A stretch of 64,000 bases of DNA from Symbiodinium kawagutii (lineage: Eukaryota; Sar; Dinophyceae; Suessiales; Symbiodiniaceae), in contig VSDK01020682.1 in the NCBI GenBank assembly GCA_009767595.1, positions 101,123 to 165,122 on the forward strand, given 5' to 3'. The position numbers and the translations under genes were made by a program. The notes beneath the pieces are model-generated. The model was not told where the DNA came from. It ran no database searches and saw nothing but the letters and a program-made list of their open reading frames with translations. Positions 61,201 through 64,000 of the stretch are shown in pieces. Positions within the stretch are counted from its first letter, which is position 1. Each line of letters begins with the position of its first letter.

Positions 61201-63583
61201 TGTTCAAAGGACTTGGAGCTAAACGTTTGCAAACAAGCCGTAGAGGCCCTTGGCAGCTGCCGGTCAGCCTTCCGTGATCTCACCCCGAACTTTGTGGCGG
61301 AACTCTTGGAGAGTGTCGCACGCTGGACAGACCACGAGTTGCTGTGCTCTGGGCTACAAGAGACCGTTTACATCATGGAGATGATATTGGATGATGATAG
61401 AGACATTTGCATGGCAACTCGCTACGTGGAAGACCTGGTTCTTGCCATCAAGTGCGGAAGAACGGATGCAGCAGCGGAGAACAAGGAGAAAGTGCTTGAT
61501 TTGCTGCTGGCGAGGAAGGAATGCTGCTGAGAGAAGATGTTTTCACGCAGTCATGAAGGTGGGCGTCCTTGACAATGATCCAAAGAAGAGATTGTCGGGG
61601 CCCACAATGGACACGAGGATTTGAGCACTTTCCCATGCGAGAACACATTGACGAAAAAAAACATTTACTACCATCAACCATAGTTAGTCATCAATATCAC
61701 GCATTGTTAATTCATTAACAAGTGATCATATAGCCTGCACAGTAGCAGCCAAGCTGCTAGGTAGAAACTAACACTCGCCGGACGTTGAACATGAATTGCT
61801 GCCTGAGAAGTGGTCAACATCTACCATGATCGGGGGGAAGCGATGTTGCCTACTGCTGACGTATGTGTTGTTTCTTGTTCTGGTGCTGTTCTCCTTGGTC
61901 GTTGCTGCTGTTGTGGTGGCGTTTCTTTGTTGCTACACCAAGCACTCGGGATCACCTAAGAGACATGGCCACTTGGCAGAGGCCATGATCGAGGTGGCAT
62001 GCATGCGTGTGCCTGGGTGAGAACGGCGCGGGTGATGGCGCGGATGTGGATGGTTTTGTTGGTGATGTGTTTTTTACAGGAACCTGAAGTTGGGTGGATT
62101 TTGCATCATACAAGCCCGGATGATTTAGACTGAGCTCCGGTTTTGCGACTAGGATGACAAAGCCCTTGTTTTCTTTTGACAGGGAGTGGTTACCAATTGC
62201 TGGCCTTGAATCTTTAAACGCATCAAACAAAAGGTTGGGTTTCCCAAATGGTTCGATTTTCAGTGATGATGCTGAACTGTGCAGAGGGAAGCTTCACACT
62301 GGTGCAAGCAACGCACGCTGCTTTTCACCCGTCCGTGGAGGGTTTTCTTTGCATTCTATCAGCCAAGCGCGTGACAGAATATCAATCTCAGAAACTATAT
62401 AACCTCAAGACTCATATCAACCTCATCGTTAGCGAATCATTATGACTCATATCACCCTTATCGTTTGCCATTCATTTCGCCATCACGTTTTTTGGCTCAG
62501 CCGTGCTGAGCTCAGCTGCCCGGACAGCTCAGGAATGGTTCGGCACAGCCCAGGGCATGATCGAATTCCGGCGCTGTTTGGTGCAAGCTTTGGACATCAG
62601 GTCCTCACAGCTTCTTGGCAGCGCAGTGGTATGCTGGCAGGCGGTTCATTATGGGTCATGATAGGGGATAATAACCAACAACAATGGTTGAACAGCTGCT
62701 AGCAGTTCATTGTTGGTTCCTTGGCGGTAAATAATACAGTAGGAGTAGCAAATTTGATAAGGCCTGGGTGATGATCAGGCATCCTACGAGATGAAAATCG
62801 TGAGATCGCAGAAACTGATGGAGGAAGACTGAACAAGTTCTATCTATCTGACCATGGTAGAAATGTATCCACTCTCTCACTGTGTATCCAATCTCACTGT
62901 GGTACAAATGTATCCACCATTTCTATCAAAGACTATCTCAATACTTGCTAGATCCACAGTGATTAAATCCCATGCATGCTAAAGTGAATCACTATGCGGT
63001 TAGATCTCCGATAGCTAGTGATTATCAACCTTGAATGGCCACTATTCATTTCGCAATCAATATAACAGTTACCCTATGCTCCCAGTTCTAATTTATATTA
63101 GGTAACCAGCTGTTTTTTTACCATTGTTGTTTGAGGTTGGTTACCTACCATAACGGTAACCGGAAGCATATAGAGCTGCTTGTCAAACACTAGCAGCTGG
63201 ATCTCCCGTGGTGTATCTACGTTGTTTCTGTAGCTCGCTGAGGCTGTTGCAGATCCCTCACTTCACGGAGAAGCACGTGGAACTGTGTCGCAAAGCCACT
63301 CCGCCCGTCACTTCCTTGAAGGTTGGGCCAATGGAGTCTCGACGTATCCACCATTTGCCTGGTAGTTACCGCGCTGTCAACCCTAGTTATGTGGCCTCTC
63401 CTAGTTATGAGTTGGTCAACAAGCTTTTTAACCACAATATATAGAAATACCTACGTTGAACACCAAAAACACGGGTTAATGATTCCCTGAGTAGTTACCA
63501 AGCTGTTATCAAAAACGATTCGCTAACGATCCCCTCCTTGTTGCAGGAATTCCTCGCCTTGGAACCGGATCAGAGAAGGCAGG
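42541..63583 (+). CDS. SEC63: Sec63 homologue, ER translocon J-domain protein (16 exons, continues past window)
   Basis: Sec63 is an ER membrane protein whose lumenal J domain recruits BiP to the Sec61/62 translocon. Exons: 42,541-42,577; 43,250-43,438; 44,397-44,477; 44,788-44,884; 45,441-45,512; 46,524-46,558; 47,009-47,075; 47,468-47,575; 47,660-47,688; 56,527-56,603; 57,916-57,994; 58,765-58,873; 61,982-62,008; 62,533-62,600; 63,234-63,321; 63,547 to about 63,583. All joins keep one frame (about 400 residues). In order: YDDTAFYYF N-terminus, membrane segment, second membrane segment, J domain with HPD, NPDGPQ and GIGLPRFLLEKD, third membrane segment, then the Sec63/Brl region (WAHMQRRHEQMTPELKNDL, AMIEVACMR, GMIEFRRCLVQAL, LLQIPHFTEKHV, FLALEPDQRR). 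A likely start ATG is at 42,045. The 3' end lies beyond 64,000. One intron holds a copia element, another a complete F-box gene. Confidence 0.88.
43250..43438 (+). CDS. SEC63: SEC63 exon, first membrane segment
   Basis: Acceptor GTCAACAG, GC donor (AA|GCAGCG). Encodes the hydrophobic VVSVLTCVAVPWTLSFLYSF and a charged linker (SSDGSKLKLGRGAVEAK). An alternative acceptor, GACCAG at 43,288, would remove 13 residues but breaks the phase with the previous exon. Confidence 0.6.
44397..44477 (+). CDS. SEC63: SEC63 exon, second membrane segment
   Basis: One base, 26 codons, 2 bases; acceptor TTCACTAAG, GC donor (CA|GCGCCT). IQTVVLSIIWAVIFGTMAQL is a membrane helix followed by GHEKEIQ, as before the J domain in Sec63 relatives. 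Confidence 0.75.
44507..44590 (+). mobile_element. short dispersed repeat, family C, copy 3
   Basis: 84 bases from GAGAATAGGGAACCCCCC to GGGGTCCCCTATTTTTAAG; ends are imperfect inverse complements (AATAGGGNACCCC). It fills over a quarter of a 310-base SEC63 intron. Confidence 0.6.
44788..44884 (+). CDS. SEC63: SEC63 exon, J domain core
   Basis: One base plus 32 codons; acceptor GTGCCCCAG, GA donor (CCG|GACCCT). FDPFEILDVTPQSTGSQIKR then AYRKLSLNYHP; with the next exon it forms the HPD motif needed to stimulate Hsp70. Confidence 0.9.
45441..45512 (+). CDS. SEC63: SEC63 exon, J domain end
   Basis: 24 codons, phase 0 at both ends; acceptor TTTCTTAG, GA donor (ACT|GAACCT). DKNPDDPLAASRFIQITKAY + QALT completes HPDKNP and helix IV. 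Confidence 0.9.
46178..46245. repeat. (ACAG)n-(ATAG)n microsatellite
   Basis: About six ACAG units run into about eleven ATAG units with one slip, inside a SEC63 intron. Confidence 0.9.
46524..46558 (+). CDS. SEC63: SEC63 micro-exon
   Basis: 35 bases: 11 codons and 2 bases. Acceptor TCGCACCAAG, GA donor (GG|GAGCCT). DEISKRNWEKFG matches the R-x-N-W-E-K-Y/F-G-N-P-D-G stretch after the J domain, the NPDG being supplied by the next exon. Confidence 0.85.
47009..47075 (+). CDS. SEC63: SEC63 exon, NPDG and GIGLP motif
   Basis: One base plus 22 codons; acceptor TTGCACCAAG, GC donor (GAT|GCCTGG). NPDGPQVNKVGIGLPRFLLE KD corresponds to NPDG-x-x-x-x-x-x-x-GIALP in Sec63 relatives. Confidence 0.9.
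47468..47575 (+). CDS. SEC63: SEC63 exon, third membrane segment
   Basis: 36 codons, phase 0 at both ends; acceptor CTTGGCCCAG, GA donor (GGG|GACCCT). LMILCSFFFVIVILVPMTFI is the membrane helix that precedes the cytosolic Sec63/Brl domain. Confidence 0.88.
47660..47688 (+). CDS. SEC63: SEC63 micro-exon before the copia-bearing intron
   Basis: 29 bases; acceptor TGCGCTCAG, GC donor (GG|GCCTCT). VMIETLQFL plus a split glycine codon that is completed 8.8 kb away at 56,527. Confidence 0.8.
48647..48851 (+). repeat. 5' LTR
   Basis: 205 bases, TGTCAAC at the left end and GTTGATA at the right, an imperfect inverted pair. 204 of 205 bases match the 3' LTR. Should contain the element's promoter; no obvious TATA box. 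Confidence 0.95.
48853..48864 (+). promoter_or_regulatory. primer-binding site, initiator-Met tRNA type
   Basis: TGGTAGCGGAGC begins one base after the 5' LTR. It is complementary to a tRNA 3' end GCTCCGCTACCA, close to eukaryotic initiator methionine tRNA 3' ends, which copia elements commonly use. Confidence 0.6.
48984..52646 (+). CDS. copia Gag-protease-methyltransferase-like module-integrase
   Basis: 1220 residues; the ATG sits in ACCATGG context. Gag-like region about 1-340 with an acidic Tyr-rich stretch and a basic RKGKGKGKNKGG tract, but no CCHC zinc knuckle. Aspartic protease around D450 (AIMDSGATRSVCG). Residues about 634-825 form a module unusual for copia (WEVYVDEGN, GEWDFELKEDQDRF, P693-E-C, LEQP at 746, KKPTRF at 789). 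Integrase: zinc site H897, H902, C932, C935, then catalytic D962, D1020, E1056 with DD35E spacing. After WRGPCLGVAVGP the frame leaves the conserved path: the expected VYWLVHGSSLLRC continues one base over, so the last residues of this ORF are out-of-frame. Confidence 0.9.
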   Translation: MGGGGKGGNAAQQPAQPKGLDSGLAKAAPSAVGLSQKTYRAYRRRLDLFGRQCLRRGHDVAIEGAYLVLSQLQDAAWDATEGMDFDELELSTDPFDAIRTVLDELYQHEEEVELPEKCEEFFQSFHREKNEELQAYLVRHQSMRRKLKELKVELPGLLAGWHLLNRAAVPRWSHPQVKALCGGDITVTNVSKALIKMFGGDSKPNMKDAAIRGRGDDLNYIDDEEYYPYYIYHVDEDEDYPNQDDEEAYYHYTDYTGNYEDIELVGEEDEPPPPEVEEAANATEEAYVNYLESRRKMRELALARGFYPVVALDMGGNSTASNSERPSGGSRKGKGKGKNKGGNFGKSKGKGKSSTFTPPGGKRFAFGRRAPSTRSDTSSTLTSARSTSSGSTAQHGPRFKRYRLPTNGIKEVPDDVNMLSDGPMSNLDVSSKIVEEVNMSSLEVGWAIMDSGATRSVCGQHVWDQLVNYMTMRELMEQVTITNDVRDFRFGDGVVTRSTSVAKIPVCVAGKWRDITIHVLPGKTPLLLARPDLEAWNVEMNYGRQCIKVDGTEVKHARTSNGHYMIHLFDDLQDALSVESLANDPEEDYHYFASMMTDDVSDIEADIIEDVECPMVEQQVNLVQSRCADADRTLLFWEVYVDEGNLSKFLEARSDVKTRIFAHGEWDFELKEDQDRFLALMEKEQPHHIMMAPECRLWSPMQNMNYRTKERKRLLQSMRDREEEIHLQFYEKVHNKGKKIGCDTTLEQPAEAVSWKTSTLERMSGYYETVLDRCRTGLKLREGDDRYVKKPTRFRSRSRKVIESMNLSCLCNGPHTQMFGHGLRLRSMQNYEPMLVAALGAAIYDAMEIAWQRRGQAELMMMEVVEHSNPEMKYLEQNKELIKIGGPEVLQFIAKLHRQLGHPSQQTLLVALKTRDPPLPAEYLKAARQYKCPTCWEKQEPKSVRVATLHRAPHFNHTIAIDTFYVEVAGTKHAVFTIMDEFSRYEVDHEIKEETAEMEIAILESTWMQSFGFPKHLRLDASGPHQGQAFADWASLHGVRLELIPKGAHHRLGIVERNHAVRRRQIELFHKEIPDLPFEKILLVTCHQRNRLASVKGASPATLAFAYLPSEGGNGDDPGPEAFGDSSDQARTAHIKQTAAIAFHKANADQALRSSILARARVDQDELLVGDWVFYWKPSTHKLDPYRWRGPCLGVAVGPRCLLACSWFISVALFALSDSA
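52582..55398 (+). CDS. copia reverse transcriptase-RNase H (continuation of pol in shifted frame)
   Basis: The open frame picks up the integrase tail (GVYWLVHGSSLLRCLRSQIR) at 52,582. Numbered from 52,615, RT carries D355 in TMDVKSAFLQA and an LHVDDI box (D465, D466; His replaces the usual Tyr). RNase H has D637 (YSDASWGS), E691 (SSLAAEAQTM) and the QLADGLTK signature. A C-terminal extension ends with C868-x4-C873-x9-C883-x3-H887 (YCSKRH), a small putative zinc-binding motif. There is no ATG near the start, consistent with expression as part of Gag-Pol. The body appears undamaged. Confidence 0.9.
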   Translation, partial: GVYWLVHGSSLLRCLRSQIRHESVPERYERQSKPDHLMHLRMPLHSRLMAALAPIRGPTRAVDIAATGQFPFDPPDVGPVDPSQGGMASTDASAAPGPADDPEPADRRPLERRRPPSGVVLRERRDVERDAKVPKPAGADDIPMEEDKEIKADDPDRTVVIDDDEVPSPATFPNDGDGNTKVVAVDDDDGPTEVISTREKRMYEQALQVARQASEAQNRRLDGLPPRSVRKEDGEHKEKVPQIEEIRMMEMEPEDVMMTVVESKLSQEEKKRFVAAKRKALVPWCENDAWRPVERSSAPAGTIVPMRFLLRYKESEPNARVILQGFKHRDVLEAKLDTEAPTLSRIGKYLLVLMACGMKWKVGTMDVKSAFLQAAYIHHGEPSADMRRHLSEMIGLKESQVMMMTKPAFGDVRAPRQWNASADKALVQEIKLLKHPLDGCIYLSCRKANKNDHPFRIFEKEGKDYVVDGFFGLHVDDIITAGEGVYGTSDGVEPSGEPATYAERIYVLQRRFKFGSTDFKDKQTFCGCQVQQSLDFKKVTFDLEKYIKQIKPLTVEKFRKANPEEPATDREISQLRGLLGAMAWPATQTQPCLSAPVSLAQASVSGARVGDLNDANKILRYAKETADIPLVLRAHGELHEIRFGLYSDASWGSRPDGSSQGGWLVFVATEDEINNMVPFPLTVVDWSSKKLPRMCRSSLAAEAQTMTSAIDNLEWVKMMFGLILWPTVSPGCEEVMQWLGMSPAITDARALLDASTSATPGMKLSEKRTAIEIKIAVERLRAACGVMKWCNSDQQLADGLTKHVAKNKFAMELKRGVHCLRYDPMHTAAKKVKPAEKALEQETLEQAAEQFHNKKNIEEGIYKIGDMEPEDKLEANLCLLNGCSLPVEEGRRYCSKRHYHAAVQQAKTAMPANSEGNKTKWMLLAAAGPKRCLPITLF
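55341..56159 (+). CDS. copia third ORF, transmembrane, envelope-like position
   Basis: 272 residues from an ATG at 55,341 that overlaps the end of the RT-RNase H frame by 58 bases (the same frame is open from 55,212). Residues about 16-43 include a strong membrane helix (IIFFLVIVLILFFVFKAGVL). This is followed by an acidic, Ser/Pro-rich stretch with two near repeats (SPERPRDEGLPSPDQPRDEG) and a C-terminal helical region. Position after RNase H and before the 3' LTR is where some copia lineages (sireviruses) carry an env-like gene. No similarity to a known envelope protein is claimed, and function is unknown. Confidence 0.6.
   Translation: MDASCRSRTEALPTNYIVLTYQNGIIFFLVIVLILFFVFKAGVLQGRRELQEDMQQPLLDFPDPEEGIFRVVVPGEALLPFDDDDSQQEAHDPHRALDRSNTNATEQFNGTHSSPMSSSTPDGDQLSSPERPRDEGLPSPDQPRDEGFVREMDRPEPGSNGDPQTWLTPTQARFLKDDRETYVYSDAEVADLRAEFDSRRDQLNHLSPAEYMQYLQEVEDAIILGIHFSEVTPFDQAEARRVRAELHTIVTLEEALREQPQAFHGYPSFRRH
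56171..56181 (+). promoter_or_regulatory. polypurine tract
   Basis: AAAGAAGAGGG lies nine bases before the 3' LTR, the usual place for the plus-strand primer of reverse transcription. The nine-base gap is larger than typical. Confidence 0.5.
56191..56395 (+). repeat. 3' LTR
   Basis: 205 bases, identical to the 5' LTR except C for A at offset 81. Followed directly by the CAGTT target duplication. Confidence 0.95.
56527..56603 (+). CDS. SEC63: SEC63 exon after the copia-bearing intron
   Basis: One base, 25 codons, one base; acceptor GTGGCTCCCAG, GC donor (G|GCCGCG). FYIGESARAKNGPELLAACA + ESRSM completes the glycine split at 47,688, which is strong evidence that SEC63 spans the retrotransposon. 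Confidence 0.8.
57916..57994 (+). CDS. SEC63: SEC63 exon
   Basis: 2 bases, 25 codons, 2 bases; acceptor GCCAAACAG, GC donor (AA|GCAGCC). HVIEHKKRVFTFPAVMKRLG + KAGADK; fits the basic segment before the WAHMQR motif. Confidence 0.75.
58086..58166 (+). mobile_element. short dispersed repeat, family C, diverged copy 4
   Basis: TTCTTAAAATAGTGGACCC at the left and TTATGGGGTAGCCC at the right, with GGTTTGTTTATT and GATCATTATTA inside matching the family C core loosely. In a SEC63 intron. Confidence 0.35.
58765..58873 (+). CDS. SEC63: SEC63 exon, WAHMQR motif
   Basis: One base plus 36 codons; acceptor GCCGAGCTCAG, GT donor (CAG|GTGCAG). NQYLVWAHMQRRHEQMTPEL + KNDLNELLRHSMKVSQ is the most conserved stretch of the Sec63/Brl domain seen here. 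Confidence 0.92.
59335..61530 (+). CDS. intronless coiled-coil and F-box protein, nested in a SEC63 intron
   Basis: 731 residues, one uninterrupted frame. Start chosen at ATGATG (59,335), directly after an AG acceptor (GCTTCTTTGCAG|CC) that could serve trans-splicing; the frame is open further up to a GTG at 59,296. Residues about 138-345 are a long coiled coil (LQTAEEGLEHLLEELASRDK). An acidic Ser-rich linker follows (SSAPSSPEEGSD), then an F-box at about 450-490 (LPQELWPRLLSFLPVSEVMK), then helical-repeat-like sequence to the end. F-box proteins usually link substrates to SCF ubiquitin ligases; the substrate is unknown. A GC-rich minisatellite (61,045-61,118) inserts a Gly/Pro-rich loop at about residues 571-596. 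Lack of introns among intron-rich neighbours suggests a retrogene. Confidence 0.8.
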   Translation: MMAGHYNAAVYPMRQLCHGQHDVSSAWCLHGPSLSGKDHAGQWVYDLQTFGGADWRQHFVPQIPNSPQWGPYLECSPVWQVQSNEFSAWGAKEEFQEIASTPQSLKDAKIQAVERDSTSQTRDRRLSSGSNATTFASEGEKEIRDREGQDKLMEDLKEALLQVKEAELQRCSMAEFQLAKAQEEIQFREEKIADLQHQLQTAEEGLEHLLEELASRDKMIEILQDFLDMEEEKQETMEEALSSLSSDLRQSQLQVAEFGHSAQCSASQILDLEQRLEVAQDVIDRLMEEKRDGEEHRLRIQEDCECQVACQDALIEHLEALFLKEEAKCNCLRHDLDVAKANMKAAKPEEFYIGADSEDEAEDLERKLPGRPTSGTKSPGKNWNFERHDMEDDLEEEDGSSAPSSPEEGSDRNSLQTDFLSEEVPDEIMEVRQIEHQDQGVHGIREQDGFLPQELWPRLLSFLPVSEVMKMQTRAVSHFFSDSKAWVAHLVQLMDLDKLSAQLPTHSKHPAAEWMKYASALALGQLETITEMKREASEGFQGYRIWFDGLCAWHSLCPEMALRFVEVMMQHYGSVGPHYGSGGPVPLCGSVGPVPGCFWWTLIASGVQQIRLPMIKGLLPVLCSKDLELNVCKQAVEALGSCRSAFRDLTPNFVAELLESVARWTDHELLCSGLQETVYIMEMILDDDRDICMATRYVEDLVLAIKCGRTDAAAENKEKVLDLLLARKECC
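61045..61118 (+). repeat. in-frame minisatellite within the F-box gene
   Basis: Three diverged copies of CACTATGGCTCCGTAGGTCC with spacers (CAGTGC), encoding HYGSVGPHYGSGGPVPLCGS. It keeps the frame and sits between two predicted helices. Confidence 0.85.
61982..62008 (+). CDS. SEC63: SEC63 micro-exon AMIEVACMR
   Basis: 27 bases, nine codons, phase 0 at both ends; acceptor ACTTGGCAGAG, donor CGT|GTGCCT. Matches the AMIEIAC motif of Sec63 relatives and directly continues the exon at 58,873 across the F-box gene. Confidence 0.88.
62533..62600 (+). CDS. SEC63: SEC63 exon
   Basis: 22 codons plus 2 bases; acceptor CGGACAGCTCAG, donor ATCAG|GTCCTC. EWFGTAQGMIEFRRCLVQAL + DI; the MIEFRRCLVQAL stretch is characteristic of Sec63. 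Confidence 0.92.
62650..62700. repeat. partial family B repeat
   Basis: TATGGGTCATGATAGGGGATAATAACCAACAACAATGGTT shares its words with the family B copies at 8632 and 31,196. Termini are not both present. Confidence 0.35.
63071..63172 (-). mobile_element. MITE-like element, family A, copy 2
   Basis: Reverse-oriented relative of 13,205-13,307. Left arm CCCTATGCTCCCAGTT to TTAGGTAACC; right arm GGTTACCTACCATAACGGTA to ACCGGAAGCATAT. The core reverse complement contains AACAATGGTAAAAAAACAGC, matching copy 1. It sits in a SEC63 intron. Confidence 0.6.
63234..63321 (+). CDS. SEC63: SEC63 exon, PHF motif
   Basis: One base plus 29 codons; acceptor TTTCTGTAG, donor AAG|GTTGGG. LRLLQIPHFTEKHVELCRKA + TPPVTSLK matches LLQ-x-PHF of the Brl domain. 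Confidence 0.92.
63547..63583 (+). CDS. SEC63: SEC63 exon, last one in the window
   Basis: Acceptor TTGTTGCAG; EFLALEPDQRRQ, then a GT donor probably after CAGG (63,584). The remaining 400 bases show intron-like sequence (TGGTTAGTAATAAGG words) and no further exon. Confidence 0.8.
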
Positions 63584-64000
63584 GTCCAGTCGTGGTGGCG
63601 TGGTAAGGTACTCCACTTTCTGCAAGGTTGGCTTCTAACTTTGCATAAGTGTGGGTGATGGTAAGTTACTATAAGTGGTCAAAAGTGGGAAACATGGTTA
63701 GTAATAAGGGAATCATTACTTAATAATGACGAAGGATGATGAAGGTTTCAAGCACTACTAGTTGGTGGTTTGATGGTGCGTGTGTTTAGTCTGGTTGTAT
63801 CCGCACAAGCTCTTTCCTGACATAGTCAACTGATCTAGGGGACACCACCTGGCCATCATCTAGGCGCAAGTTTCTCAGCCGTGAAAGGAGAAACCCTTCA
63901 ATGAGGCATTTGTGACAACAACTTTTGGTATTTCATGGCGGTTCCTAGTGGCTCATACCGGGTAGTTCACAAAAAACAGCCATCCTTCAAAAACACACGT

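Noticed and set aside
62490-62499. TTTTGGCTCA, part of the dinoflagellate spliced-leader sequence
   Set aside because: Only ten bases match, the diagnostic flanks (CCGTAGCCA and AAG) are absent, and it lies in a SEC63 intron just before an exon.

Overview
The window looks like nuclear DNA of a dinoflagellate, most likely a coral-symbiont-type (Symbiodiniaceae-like) genome. The evidence is: small exons (27-190 bases) separated by long repeat-rich introns; splice donors that are often GC or GA instead of GT; every convincingly recognised gene on the + strand; and a Ty1/copia retrotransposon of the kind common in these genomes. Most coding sequence here is far shorter than a normal ORF. I found it by reading exon-sized open stretches between acceptors and donors and testing whether their reading phases join.

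Layout. 1-24 kb: mostly non-coding, repeat-rich DNA with a few isolated exon-like segments (6.1, 8.8, 10.6, 11.2, 15.6, 17.0, 18.1 and 20.8 kb) that I cannot assign to a family, plus a decayed coding patch at the left edge. 24.3-32.0 kb: a JmjC/cupin-type oxygenase gene in at least seven exons. 34.0-40.0 kb: a gene whose exons encode a PH domain and then EF-hands, with a clear stop at 39,987. 42.5 kb to beyond the right edge: a SEC63 homologue (ER translocon J-protein). Its 16 exons, from the N-terminal YDD..FYYF segment through the transmembrane helices and J domain (HPD) into the Sec63/Brl region, all join in phase.

Two large passengers sit in SEC63 introns. The intron 47,689-56,526 holds a complete copia element (48,647-56,395). 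It has 205-bp LTRs differing at one base, a CAGTT target duplication, an initiator-Met-type primer site, gag-protease-integrase, RT-RNase H and a third ORF with a transmembrane segment. Between protease and integrase it carries a module resembling a decayed cytosine-methyltransferase fold. Its pol frame is broken by one base at a C4 run inside the integrase C-terminus. The intron 58,874-61,981 holds an intact single-exon gene on the same strand for a coiled-coil/F-box protein of 731 residues.

The most unusual signal is in the SEC63 introns. Eleven consecutive donors are GA or GC, and the last four are GT. Successive GA introns share an extended 5' end (GA-N-CC-T-T/C-GG), and several end in the complementary CCAAG|G, so they look like transposon-derived introns with short terminal inverted repeats and 2-4-base flanking duplications. 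Three families of short dispersed repeats, two with clear inverted termini, also occur in the non-coding DNA. All family calls are by eye; no similarity search was run.
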